DNA from: Cymodocea nodosa
Lineage: Eukaryota; Streptophyta; Magnoliopsida; Alismatales; Cymodoceaceae
Assembly (NCBI GenBank): GCA_036874045.1
Contig: CM072345.1
Coordinates: 6,535,501 to 6,599,500, forward strand
DNA length: 64,000 bases
Direction of reading: 5' to 3'
The notes beneath the pieces were generated by a model. That model saw nothing but the letters and a program-made list of their open reading frames with translations, had not been told where the DNA came from and did not search any database. A program made the translations under genes and the position numbers. Below, in pieces: positions 24,300 through 37,100 of the stretch. Every line of letters begins with the position of its first letter. Within the stretch, counting starts at the first letter, position 1.

Positions 24300-25433
24300 T
24301 CATCAAGATCTTAAGAGGACTAAACTCAAATTAACTAAGATTTATATTTTGAATGATATTAATCTATTTTGGACATTGTAATTCCTCCCCCTACAAATAT
24401 ACTTCAAATATATTCAATAACATACAAAATATACTTGTATAAAATAGGTGGTAATTGTAACTATACTTTAAATTTTTCTTTTTAGAAAATTTTTGTTATC
24501 CTGAATTCATCAAGAATGATTTCCAGAATCAACTCCAACTGTATATGAATCAAAACATAACTTTAAACTTAATATGATTAACTCAAGGAGAATAAAGAAA
24601 TGTATCTCAAATAAACATTTTCAAAAGTACTAATTTAGATTCAACATATCAGTATTCATATTGGTAGAAACTATATTTGATTCAAACATATCTATATTTA
24701 ATGAAACAACTTTTATCTTTTCAAAATAGTAAATATTGATAATTTTCTTTAAAAGTTAGTTTGAAAAGCTTGAATCATACAAGAGCTTTCTAATGTACCC
24801 GTGTAATGAGCTTTTAATCAACAATCCTAGGTCTAATAAGGACCTTAGGTTGCTAGATTTAAAGAGACCCTTTTTAGGACAACAATCCTTACACTACTCA
24901 AGTACAAGAGGCTCATGATCAAACCGATCAATAAAATTTCAAAGATTTTCACTTTGTAAGCACTTTTTATTTTAAGCATAATATATATGTATTTCATTAA
25001 TATAGATGCAATAAAGCACAAATCTCATATAGTTTTTTTACTTCTATGATTTTATTGACAATATGAATCAATTTCAATAAGCTCATACTTTTGATTAGTA
25101 GCTTAATATGATTTACATATAAATTATTCTACAAGTTTAATCAATCAAATCAAACTCATTCTTAATCATATGCACTTTCATTGATCCAAAGAAAACACTT
25201 AATCAAAATTTCAAGATTTTAGAGGAATTTAATGTTTTTCATTGATATTTCTAGTTAAAATTTTAAAACCAGTAAACTTAGAAAAATAAGTAAAATCAAT
25301 AAGATACTATTATAATTTTATCGTAAATACATAGTATCTTATGTAGTAGTGTAGATATTTATGATAAGTATATAATATCTATGAGGTAAATAACATCATC
25401 AATAATGTTTATCTTTTATGGAGTTTACGCATT
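24300..25433 (-). other. Post-pol spacer S1 of element C
   Basis: Non-coding. It runs from the pol stop toward the extra ORF. About 1 kb of it aligns by eye, in the same order, with the DNA downstream of both F-box copies (52660-53540 minus and about 32570-32867 plus). Shared phrases include GTAGAATGATTTATGTGTA and ATTAGAAAGCTCTTG. Confidence 0.55.
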
Positions 25434-28327
25434 TTACACATCACATAACCTATAGATACCTAAATTTAATCTTATATTGCAGAATGTATTTTCATCTAGA
25501 GGTTTTGTAAATATATCAACTAATTGATTTTTACTAGACACAAATCCTAATTTAATTTTACCTTTAATTACGTTATCTCTTAGAAAATAATGTCTAACCT
25601 TTATATGCTTTACTCTAGAATATAATACAGGATTTTTGAAAAGATTTATTACAGAACTACTGTCACAATAAATCTTAGTTATATCATAAGATAATCCAAA
25701 ATCTTCTAAAGTTTGCCTTATCCACAGAATCTAAGTGTAACACAATGCAGCAGCAACATATTTAACTTCAGTGGTTGAAAGTGCTACACAGCTTTGCTTT
25801 TTACTAAACCATGATACTAAATTATTTCCTAATAATTGACATATGCCACTGGTACCTTTTCTATCAGGTTTAGATCCTACGTAATCAGTATTAGTGTATC
25901 CTATAAGATCTATTGAACTATCCTTAGAATAATATAGTCCAAAATTTTTAGTTCCTTGTATATATCTAAATATTTTTTTAACAGCAATTGAGTGTGATTC
26001 TTTAGGATTAGATTGAAATCTAGCACAAGCACACACAACAAACATAATATTAGGTCTACTAGTTGTCAAATAAAGTAAGGAACCAATCATACTTCTATAT
26101 TTTCTGTAATCTATTGATTTTCCTATGTCATCAATATCTAACTTTAAAGAAGTACTTATAGGAGTTCCTCGAATCCTTGTATCATTAAAATTAAATTTCT
26201 TAAGCATTTCAATTGCATATTTTTCCTAATTTAAAAATATATCTTTATCCATTTGCTTAATTTGAAGTCCTAGAAAATATGAAAGTTTCCCTATCATACT
26301 CATTTCAATTTGACTAGTCATCTCTTTAGAAAATATTTTTATCAATTTATTAGAAGTTGCTCCAAAGATTATATCATCCACATATATTTGAACAACAATC
26401 TGATCTTTATCATCTTTCTTGATAAAAGAGTATGGTCTACTTTTCCCATGATATATCCTTGTTTTACAAGAAAAGTAGATAATCTTTCATACCACGAATT
26501 AGTTGCTTGCTTCGAACCATATAAGGCTTTCTTCAATTTATACACAGTCAAAATTATTAATATCTTCAAATCTAGGTGGTTGTTTTACATAAACTTCTTC
26601 ATTAATTAAACCATTTAGAAATGCACTCTTTACATCCATTTGATATAATTTAAAATCCATATAGCGAGCATAGGCCAATAATATTCTAATACTTTCTAAC
26701 CTAGCCATAGGAGCAAATGTTTCATTATAATCAAGTCATTCTTGTGTATACCCCTGTGTAACTAATCTAACTTTGTTTCTTATAACTTGACTAGTCTCAT
26801 TAGTTTTGTTTCTAAAGATCCATTTTGTACCTATTATGGACTGATTTTCTAGTGGTGAAACTAATTCCCAAACATCATTTCTTATGAATTGATTTAGTTC
26901 ATCTTGCATAGTCACTATCCAATTTTCGTCAGATAATGATTCTTCTATATTCTTTGGTTCCACCATAGAAACAAACATACACATACTATTTAAATTTACT
27001 AAAGCTCTAGTTTTAACTCCCTCATTTATATTACAAATGACTTGAGTGATGAGATGTGATGAAAAATAACACCAATTTCTATGCTTTTCCTCAATATTCT
27101 CATCAACATCTAAAAGTACAAAACTTTGATAATTTAAGTTCATATTTTTAATTTTCTCAGATAAATCTTCAATCTCTCTATTAATCTCTAATTCTTTTGG
27201 GAAATTGATCATATCATCATTATCAGCTTTAGATTAAGATTCTCTAAAAGAATTTTCATTAAAGCTTACATGAAAGGTTTCTTCAATGGTTCTAAAAGTC
27301 TTATTATAAACTCTATAGGTTTTACTTCTAGTAGAGTAACCTACAAAAATTCTTTCATCCGCTTTGACTTGAAATTTATCCTTTTTATCCTTAGTGTTAA
27401 GAATAAAACACTTACAGCCAAATGGTTTCATATAGTAAATTTTTGGAACCCTATCAAACATAATTTCAAAAGGAGTTTTATTAACAAGAGGTCTTAAGTG
27501 ACTTCTGTTAATAATATAACAAGATGTATTCACTACTTCAGCCTAAAGATTTTGAGGTAAATTATGTTCATTTAACATAGTTCTAGCCATTTCCTAAAGT
27601 GATCGATTCTTTCTCTCAACAACACCATTTTGAGAAGGTGCTCTTGGAAAAGAATATCTGTGATCAATGCCATGATCTTTATAATAATTATCCATTTGAT
27701 CATTTTTAAATTTAGTACCATGATCACTCCTAAGTTTTTAAACAAAGACACTCTATTCATTTTGAACAAGATTGCAATATATTTTAAATGTTTCAAAAAC
27801 TTCTATCTTAGTTGCTAGAAAATATACCCAAGTGTATTTAGAGAAGTCATCTACTAAAACAAACACATACCGTTTACCACCAAGACTCATGATTCTTGTT
27901 GGTCCAAATAGATCCATATGTATAAGTTCTAAGACTCTCTTACTTGATATATCAATTTTAGATTTACAAGAGTTTTTATGAAGTTTACTTAACTCACATG
28001 CATCACATATGAAATCCTTTGAGTATTTAATCTTTGGTAAACCTCTCACTAAATTTTTTTTAGATAATTTATGCAACAATTTCATATTTATATGTCCAAT
28101 CCTTTTATGCCAAAGATATGCATCACTAGTTTTAGCTAGTAAACATGAATTTAAATCAACTACACCAGAAGGTAAAGATAAAATACATACAAAACCTTTT
28201 TTTTAGTAATAAACTTAAGTTCATTTGTAATTTTATTAATAATTTTGCATACATTATCTTCAAACAATACATAGTATCCATTATCAATTAGTTTTATAAC
28301 ACTCAGCAAATTAAATCTTAGGTTAGG

Positions 28328-28690
28328 TGTATTTACACCTACTACTAAGCACCCACTCTTGTAAGAACTCTAGAGTTAACTACGTTTGGGTGAGAGTAAA
28401 ACTAGGATGGGTGACCATTTAGGAAGTTCTCATGCAACCCCTATGGGCAGTAGTGTTGGCTCTACTCAAGCGTTGGCAAGTTGTAGGTGTGTGCACCACT
28501 TAACCAATTCACATGTCAATATTGCGAACCTTGCCTTAGTAATTTCAACCGAATTGGTGGATGAGGCCACTTAGGGTACCTCTAACTTGTTGGGAATCTC
28601 TGTAGGACAAAGTGCGTGGTACTTAGAGAAATCTACCATGTTGGGGCCTAGCAAGGCCTCCTACAAGCATTCGCCCCTATGGATAACACA
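28328..28690 (+). mobile_element. Cassandra-like TRIM LTR carrying 5S rRNA sequence
   Basis: This piece interrupts the element C protease region: NLRFNLLSV resumes on one side and the protease beta-strand region on the other. It starts TGTATTTACACC, contains about 105 bp of 5S rRNA-like sequence, and ends near GGATAACA. Known: Cassandra terminal-repeat-in-miniature elements of plants carry a 5S RNA region in their LTRs. At about 360 bp this would be one LTR (solo). I see no exact target duplication (TTAGG left, GTAGG near the right), so boundaries are approximate. A 5S pseudogene or SINE is the alternative. Confidence 0.65.
28336..28441 (+). pseudogene. 5S rRNA-derived sequence with internal promoter boxes
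   Basis: The order matches plant 5S rRNA: AAGCACC-like start, AGAACTC, a box A region GTTAACTACGTTTGG (28375-28389), GAGAGTA, and a box C region AGGATGGGTGACC (28404-28416), then GGAAGTTCTCATG. Substitutions, several C-to-T, separate it from functional 5S RNA. It lies inside a mobile element and is not an rDNA gene. Confidence 0.8.
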
Positions 28691-30490
28691 AGTATAGAGT
28701 AGGAGTTATTTGAACATTGCCCATACCTATGATTTTATCTTTACTTTTGTTTCCAAATATTACACTTTCTTTCTTGGTATTTGTAAAATTTTTCAATAGG
28801 CTTTTCTATCCGGTCATGTGACTTGATGGTTAACTATCCAAAATCCATTTTGATGTTGTTTTCTCCTACAAAATAAATTAAGAAGAACTATTTCTTGGTA
28901 CCCAATGTCTTTGAGGACCAAGTTCAATAAAAGCATATTTCTTGTTTTTGTTTAAAAACAGTCTAACATTACCATTTATATTCTTATTAGTTGTAAGTAC
29001 TATTAATTTATCATTAGCTTCATACTCACTTATAGAATTATTGCTCTTATTAATATTCTTTTTATTTTCAAATGTAGTATAACTAAGACCAAACTGATTT
29101 TTATCAATTGTTAATTTATTTTGGTTATGCTCATATATTTCAGTAAGTTCATATCAAGATTTTTTACTTATATTTAAATTTTTAGTATATACAAAATCTT
29201 TTTCTGCACATGAATTTTCAGATAAAAAACATGTAGAACTAGTAATTAGTCTAATACTAGTGTTTCGAATTTCATGCTTAGGTTTCTGAATTTCCAGTTT
29301 ACTACAATTGTCTAAAATTTTAGAAACATTAGTAACTGAATTTTCAAAACAAGAAATAAAATTTTTAGAAACATTGATAGTCATGTTGGAAGTACATTTA
29401 GATAAATCACATATATTTATATTATTACTGTATGATTCATCCCTTGAAGTATTTACTTCTACATATTTATTACCTTGTTTCATGATAAAAGGAATTTTAG
29501 TCTTAGATTTACTTGAACTACAACTAATAAATCCTTTGTTGGCTTGAGATTCAGGGTATTTAGGATAATTAAATCCTAAGCTAAATTTATATGACACTGC
29601 AAGGTTACTAGTTAGTTTGTCTAACTTAGTTTGACTTAAATTCCATTTCTTAATGGTGGAATTTAAATCTAGCTCTCTCATTTTTAATTTATCAATCTCT
29701 AACTCAAGATCATTTATGTTGTTTCTCAACTTTTCATTTTTAGATTCTATCTTTAATTTTTTAGCATTTATATTCTATATTTATTCATGCAAGACACATT
29801 CATTAAATCTAAATTTATGCAAATCTCTAGCATGATTTTCATTATCACATTTAAACTTTTCTAAAGTAGTAGGCAAGAAACAATTTTCTTCTTCTGTAAT
29901 GGACAAAAAGTTTCTAATATTCTTATTTTCCAGTTTACAAACTTTAAGTTTTTGTAATAATGCATGGTAAGCACATAATAATTCATCAAAGTTAAAATCT
30001 GAATGACTTTCAAGATCAAATATTACCTTAGATTCATCTGCCATGAAGCACACATGAGCAACATCTTCTAACTCTTTTTCTTCTTCTGAATGTGAAGATT
30101 TTGATGATAATTCCTTAGATTCAAACTCTTTCGAGGTGTCATCCCAAGTAACCTTCAAAGCGTTTTTCTTGTAAAACTTTTTCTGAGATTTCTGAGCCTT
30201 CTTCTTATGATTTGTCCTACTTTGCTTTTCATTTTTCCTTATAGGACAATCTAGAGAAAAATGTCCAAGTTTTTTGCAATTGTAACATACATACTTTTTC
30301 GATGAAGAATTTTTTTCATATAGTGACTTTGACATTGAGGGTTTGTCATTTCTATTCCTTTGTTGTTTCCTAGCTTTCCATGCTTTCTTGAATTTCGTAG
30401 TTAGCAAAATCAAATCTTCATCAAAATCATTTGATATTTCAAAATCTAAATTAATTTCAAAGACTATTTCTTTCTTCATTTTTAATTTCA

Positions 30491-30728
30491 CAAATTAGTT
30501 TTCTCTATTTATAGTTATGAAATTGATTAGATGAAACATGATATCATTATATAATTGCATCTACAAATTTTGAGGAGAATTGAATTATATATTGTAATTG
30601 AAACATTAAATAAAATGATTTGATTAAAATAGTGCCTTGACTTGTTTTTAATTTTAAAGTTTCAATTATACTTGAAAATGTTGAAAAACACAATTCACCC
30701 CCCTCTTGTGTAGCCATTTGATCCTACA
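30491..30728 (+). mobile_element. 3' end of a Copia LTR (element C family), plus strand
   Basis: The last ~240 bp of the C-type LTR occur here in plus orientation, ending CCCCCCTCTTGTG...GATCCTACA at 30728. The left edge coincides with the truncated gag of element C, which runs the other way. On its right, the F-box ATG at 30736 follows after 7 bp. It is either the inverted remnant of C's own 5' LTR or the tail of a separate insertion. Confidence 0.8.
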
Positions 30729-30735
30729 ACAATAG

Positions 30736-31873
30736 ATGGAATTGATGAAATTACCGTTGGATGCACTGAGGAAAGTATTGAGTAACTTATTAGCTAAAGA
30801 TCTGTGCAGATTATGTTGTGTTAAGAGAAATTAAAGAATGTGTCAGAGAAAAATATTTTCATAGACTACAAGTTGCAAAGATGACTAATATTAGAGATGG
30901 ATTTTTATGGAAGTCATTTAATCTTTGTTCAATCAGTTATGAATATCTAAACATAGAAGAAACTATTGGAATTTCATCCAATACATTAGAATGAATAGAT
31001 CATATTATGGGGATAGATGAAGGATTGATTATTTACAGAACCAAACCAAAGTATGTTATTCTGTTACCCGATATTTTGATTAGAAATCCTATTACTAGAG
31101 AAGAATGGAATATAGGAAAACCTAATAGATTTGAAGTACCAACTAAGAATTGTGGGTTAGCTTTAACATTTTCTGATAAAAATTTGACCATTCCTAAAAA
31201 ATTGTATTATTGGAGATCAATTGGAAATTGAGATGAGGATCTATGTTTAAGTGTATATAATTTTCTAAATAGATCTTGGAATGAAAATATTGTGATATAT
31301 TTAGGAGAGAAAACATTAGTTAACAATATACATGTCATACTTGATGGATATATATATCTAGTCATGGATATATTAGTTGCATTTAGATTTGATTTATACA
31401 TAGTAAGCATAGATAGTTATGATGATGACTTTATAGAAATATTACCTATCCCTAATGATATAGCTAAACCATCATCTGCAGAACATGATAAAATTCAATT
31501 AGGAATGTGGTATAATGAATATGATAATCCTACACTGCGTTTAGTAAGATGGTGGGATGAATTGAAGAAATTTCAAATATAGATTATGAAAGACCTAAAT
31601 GAATGGAAGTGGCAAGAGGAATATATTGAAATATATGTAGAAATAAAAATAATTGCATTATATTAGAATAGAAAAGGATCCATTTCTGCATTTCAATTCA
31701 TTAATGGTAATACACTTATATTTAGTATTGATAACATACTACAAGTTTACAAGTTAAAAAGGAAAGCAGACTACATTAAAATGGAATTTATAGTAAAAAG
31801 AATTATGCCTAAAAGTTTTGTTTGGACTGACACGTTTATTCCATTTGTCACTACTTTTCAATCATATTCTTAA
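30736..31873 (+). pseudogene. F-box / F-box-associated protein gene, copy B, decayed
   Basis: Homologous throughout to the minus-strand copy at 54030-55164. The N-terminus keeps an F-box (LPLDALRKVLSNLLAKDL), with a frameshift near 30822. Four later in-frame stops are visible, three of them at positions where the other copy has Trp (TGG to TGA or TAG). The C-terminal F-box-associated region (GLIIYRTKP, NPITREEWNIG, RWWDELKKFQI) is still clear. F-box proteins normally link a substrate to the SKP1-cullin ubiquitin ligase. This copy cannot make a full protein. It begins 7 bp after an LTR end and its downstream DNA is interrupted by element A at 32868. Confidence 0.85.
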
Positions 31874-32867
31874 ATTGTGATTTTGTATTTTAATGTTGTG
31901 TGCACTCTGCATTTATTTTTTTTTTTTTTAAAATTTCAATTTTTGTTTTATTTATCTTACAAGAAAAAGAAAAGAAAAAATAAAATATTAATCCAGTTTG
32001 TTGGTATCTGTTTTGAGAAACCAACTAGCTTGCTTGTGAGTCACCAAAGGCAAAGGAGCTTGGGTTACACATAAGGCATTGATTTAATAATTTATGTTAT
32101 ATTGTTAGTGGTTATTTTGTTATATATTTTGCTTTTATTTGTGAATGAAAAATTTTTCAAAATCAAAAGTCAGAATATATTAAAGGAGATACAAAAGAAC
32201 AAGGTATGTAATTGATTATTTATCCTAAATTTACATTCAAGTAGAGTTCCTGGAGTTATACATTAACTCAATGAATTAAGTTTGTTGAGTTAGGTGCTAA
32301 GTCAACGAAACAATATTCATGTCTGCTAACATTTTATGTATTTACTATAAATCTTTTACATTGAGGATAATGCAAAATGTAGGTATAGGGGGGAGGTAAT
32401 TAGATTAAATCCATGTAATCTTGTTAATTAGAGGAATTAGGATTGTGCTACAAATTTCTGTGGAAACTGAAAATCTTTTATAAATTTGTTGTAACTAACC
32501 GAAATTTGCTATAACTATCCAATAATTGAAACTATAAAAAAAAAAAATTTAGAACTATAACTACTTGAATGTTATATTTAGAATCTTATATAAGATGCTA
32601 CAAAATTTTACTATTAATACAAATCTGGATATAGTATCTTATATTTTTGTTGAATTTTATGAGTTTAACAATTTCATGACATTAAAAAGAAATTAGAATG
32701 CTTAATTGAAACTCAGGAAATTATTTGAAATCCTGAAAGAGCTGAAATGTTGATTTTTGGATTAAATGAGATACATATGATCAAGGATACATTTAATTTG
32801 ATTGATTAAAATTGTAGAATGATTTATGTGTAAATCCTATTAAACTACAAAAAACGTATGAGCTTAT
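31874..32867 (+). other. Downstream region of F-box copy B, cut by element A
   Basis: Non-coding, matching 52.7-54.03 kb in reverse. It includes a TGAGTCACCAAAGGCAAAG phrase (32036 on), TTGAGGATAATGCAAAATG, and a purine tract GGGGGGAGGTAAT (32388-32400). Then comes S1-type spacer up to GAGCTTAT, where element A begins. Poly-T at about 31916-31929. CAATGAATTAAG/TTGTTGAGTTAGG-type dyads lie near 32265-32310. Confidence 0.6.
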
Positions 32868-34031
32868 TGTTAGGAATTTTGTTCTGATGATATATGCTTT
32901 ATTAAAGTTTTTAAATAAGCCTAAATAATATTCTCTAAGTATAATAGTTAACAGATTATCGGAAAGTTTCATTTTTATGTCAAATAAGTTAAAGATTTCC
33001 GAAGAGTTAGATTTTCGATAGTTAAACTTTCAGATAGTTAATAAAATAGTTTATGTTAAAAACTCGTATAGTTAAGTTATCTGCACGTGTGTTTTTAATG
33101 TTTTAAGTTGTCACGTGTTTTCTATGTGCGTTCAGTAATGAAAATCGAATAGTTAGATAACTATTCAACTTTTTATATGCATGGATAGATAAGTCTTCAA
33201 GGTTTATAAAATGACTAACGAACAAATAAGTTTGCTATGTTTAGTCACGTGTTTTGCAGGTGTAAAAACTCAAAGAGTTATAGATAAGTATTTGAGTTTT
33301 TACAAGACTTAAAGGATAAGTGTTCGACTAAATCGAAAACTTAGAAGATATTCTACAAGACTCTAAGAAGATAAAGTCTTAGTGAATCTACGAGTGGAGA
33401 TCGTGGAAATTCAAAATTATAGCGAAGAAAGTGGAAACTCAAAAAGATAGTAGTTTGGATTAAAGAAAAAATTAGTACGTGGATTGTGGATTAAGTGGAT
33501 GAACATGCTGAATGTGAGAACATAGTTCAACTACTAATAGAGAGTACAGCAGAGGATCCCAATCTCAAAAACCAAGTCTAAATATTCAATCTGGATCCCT
33601 AACTGAAAAGTTAAGTTTGAATATTCATATTCTGAAAAATTCTCCAACATCAGAAGAAGTTTGAAATTCCAAGCAATTTTAGAAAAGGAGCTGTAAAAGC
33701 AAGAAGTCTGGAAATTCGACAACTGGAGAAGAAGAGATACAGAAGCTGAGCAAAGAGAAAGAAAGAAGCTATGTGCATAAAGATCAGGTTTTATACAATT
33801 CAAAATTAGTTTTGAATAAGAGCTTTGTTTTTCTATTTGAATTGTATGTCGAACATTACTGTATCAAAACTTTCAAGAAGGGAATTGAGTTGAAAAGATA
33901 TAGTAAATTCTGTCTTTACATAAAGAATAGAATTTCATTTACGAGTATTTTGTGCTCTTGTTTTATCTGCTAGTATTTTAATTACTAAAGACACAATTCA
34001 CCCCCCCTCTTGTGATACAGACGATCCTACA
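32868..34031 (+). repeat. 5' LTR of element A
   Basis: Starts TGTTAGGAATTTTG and ends GATCCTACA, two bases before the primer site. It carries dyads such as a perfect 9-bp inverted repeat GAATAGTTA/TAACTATTC (33147-33166) and AAAAACTC...GAGTTTTT (33265-33301). CACGTG occurs in 33061-33120 and near 33245. The TATA box seen in the family copy at 211-220 is disrupted here. Confidence 0.93.
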
Positions 34032-34033
34032 AT

Positions 34034-34045
34034 TGGTATCAGAGC
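34034..34045 (+). other. Primer binding site of element A (initiator tRNA-Met)
   Basis: TGGTATCAGAGC, complementary to the 3' end of plant initiator tRNA-Met, lies 2 bp after the LTR end, as usual in plant Copia elements. Confidence 0.93.
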
Positions 34046-34126
34046 ATCTTATCTTAATTAAGAGCTTTTATTTCTCTATTTAGGAATCAGTTTTTCTTAT
34101 CATTTTCTCAAGATCATTTGTTTAAA

Positions 34127-37100
34127 ATGGATAATACTGAAATCTTAATTATGACTGAGGGACAAACCACTAATCGTCCTCCTATGTTCGAAGGTAGCAA
34201 TTATGGCTATTGGAAATATAGGATGAAAGTATTCTTTCAGTCGATCGATTTCAAACTATAGCATATAATTAGCAATCCTATAGTGTTAGTTACGACTCCA
34301 TATGATACTTGGACTTTTGATGAAAAGGAGCGAATGACACTGAATGCTAAAGGTTTAAACATCTTGTTTTATGCTTTATCTCATAATCAATGTAATAAAG
34401 TTTCTGCATATCAAACTGCATATGAGATATGGCATGCATTAGAAGTTGCCAACAAAGGTACTAACCAGGTCAAGGAATCTAAGATTAATATGTTAGTACA
34501 TAATTATGAGATTTTTAAAATGCACAAAAATGAATGTATCTCTCACATGTTTTCCCATTTTCTTGAGATTGTAAATTCATTAAAATCTTTAGGCAAGAAA
34601 TTCAAGGAAAAAGACTTGGTAAGAAAGATCCTTAGATCTTTAACTAAAATTTGGGCTCAAAAGACATCTATTGAAGAGTCTAAAGATTTAAATACATATA
34701 CTCTCGATGATCTCATAGGAAATCTGATAGCCTATGGCCTATGAAGTACAACATTTAGATCCAAAAGGGAAAAATCCTAGAAGGGATCTCGCTTTTGAGG
34801 CTGATAAAGTCTCAGAAGTCACTAGTGATTCTAATGATGATTTACTGTTGTTGACCAGAAAATTTAGAAATCTGTTGAAGAAACGTAGGAACTTCGGTCA
34901 ACAAAGACATTTGGAGATTTGGAGAAGAAGTCATTCATGAAAGACAAAATCATATGCTACAAGTGCGACAGATCGGGTCACTTTCAAATTGATTGTCCAC
35001 TCAACAAAGATAAGAAGAATTCGAGGAGGAATTTTAAGAGTAAGAAATTTAAAAAGAGAAGGGCACTTAAAGTGACATGGGATGACTCTTTAGCTTCACA
35101 AAGTGAAGAAACAAAGGATTCAACATCAGACAATGAATCATCATCAACATCAGATTCAGAAGAAAATCTGGCAAATGTATGCTTCATGGAAAAATCCAGT
35201 GAGGTACACAAATCAAAATGGATAATGGACAGTGGAGCATCTAGCCACATGACTAGAGATATACGATTACTTACAGAAATAACAAAGACCAATAACGGAC
35301 AAGTTACCTTTGGAAATAAAAGCAAAACAAATATCCTTGGGTCTGGCAAGGTTCAGGTAACTGAGAAATGCTTTATAAATGATGTCTTATTAGTGGAAAA
35401 TTTAGGTTTTAATTTATTGAGTGTTCCTATTTTAATGAAGTTTTACAGAGTAGAAAAAGATTCCAGTAAAATTATGAAAATGTCTACAAACAAAATTTTA
35501 TTCATTGCATACAAGAAAGGATTCGTTTGTATTCTGAATTTTCCTTCTGATATTATTAAAGACAATGCTTGCTTAATTGCAAAATCAGATGAAGTTATTT
35601 TATGGCATAGAAGGCTAGGACACTCAAATTTAAAATTATTACAAAAGCTGTCTAAAAAGAATCTAGTTAGAGGTTTACCTAGTATTAAGTACTCGAAAGA
35701 GTTTATGTGTGATGCATGTCAACCAGGTAAATTACATAAAACATCCTTTAAAAGTTTAAATGAAATAACAAGCAAAAGAGTATTAGAACTAGTGCATATG
35801 GATTTATTTGGACCTACTAGGACAACCAGTCTAGGAGGTAAACATTATGTTTTTGTACTAGTTGATGACTATTCTAGATTTACTTGGGTCTATTTTCTAG
35901 CTAATAAAATTGAAGTTTTTGAAATATTTAAGATATTCTGTAATAAAGTTCAGAATGAGCAAAATGTTAAAATTCAAAAACTTAGGAGTGATCATGGTAC
36001 AGAATTTGATAATGATCAAATGGACACCTTTTGTGAAGAATTAGGCATAGATCATAGGTACTCATTTCCAAGAGCTCCTTCACAAAATGGAATAGTAGAA
36101 CATAAAAACAGATCACTTTAGGAAATGTCCAAAACCATGTTAAATGAGAATAAGTTACCTCTATTTTTCTAGGCAAAAGTAGTTCATACAGCATGCTATG
36201 TTATAAATAGAGTACATCTAAGACCAATTTTAGATAAAACTCCTTATGAGATATGGTATAATTGGGTTCCCAAAATAAGTTATTTAAAACCCTTTGGCTG
36301 TAAGTGTTTTATTTTAAACACTAAGGAACGAAGAGACAAATTTAGAGCCAAATCAGATGAGGGTATTTTTGTTGGTTATTCCATTAGAAGTAAGGCATAT
36401 AGAGTTTATAATAAATCAACAAAAACCATTGAAGAAAACCATTGTAAAATTTCATGAAAATTCTCATTTGGATGTTAGACATGCTGAAAACTTTGATTCA
36501 GAAATTCTCCCAGAAATGGTATCAAATGATGTTGACAGAGAAATTGAAAGATTATCTGATGGAATAAGAAATATAAACTTCAATGATGAAAATTTAAAAG
36601 AAAATAATGTCATACCTATAGAAAATATGGAACAACATAGAAATTGGCGTTATGCTTCATCTCATCCTATCGATCAGATAATAGGCGATCCTAATCAAGG
36701 AGTTAGGACTAGCTCATCAGTAGTCAACATTTGTGCTGCTTATTCATTTGTTTCTTTACTAGAACCTAAGAAAATTGAAGATGCCTTAGAAGATGAATTT
36801 TGGCATTTAGCTATGCAAGATGAGCTAAATCAATTTATAAGAAATGAGGTATGGGATCTAGTTCCACCACCTGAAAATCAATCCATAATAGGAACAAGGT
36901 GGGTATTTAGAAACAAAGTAGATCAAGATGGACATATAGTTAAAAATAAAGCTAGATTAGTTGCTCAAGGTTATAAGCAAGAGGAAGGAAATGACTATGA
37001 TGAAACATTTGCTCTTGTTGCTAGACTAGAATCAATACGAATTTTGTTAGCATATGCTTGTTATATGGATTTCAAATTATATCAAATGGATGTTAAGACT

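Larger units (their letters stand above)
25434..30491 (-). pseudogene. Copia gag-pol of element C, decayed
   Basis: Reading leftward from 30491: end of gag with zinc knuckle CYNCKKLGHFSLDC; a long coiled-coil-like linker (29154-29729) absent from element A; a protease remnant near 28850 (SSHMTG kept, catalytic region carrying a stop); the 5S-bearing insertion at 28328-28690; GAG-pre-integrase and integrase (28085-27234, with HMDLFGP); reverse transcriptase with YVDD near 26370; and RNase H to TAA at 25434. Multiple stops and frameshifts make it inactive. The first part of gag, the primer site and the 5' LTR are missing. At 30491 it is cut off by an LTR tail in the opposite orientation. Closest relative here is element A. 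Confidence 0.9.

Noticed and set aside
28336..28441. Functional 5S rRNA gene
   Set aside because: Single diverged copy inside a mobile insertion, lacking the exact 5S ends and tandem rDNA context.
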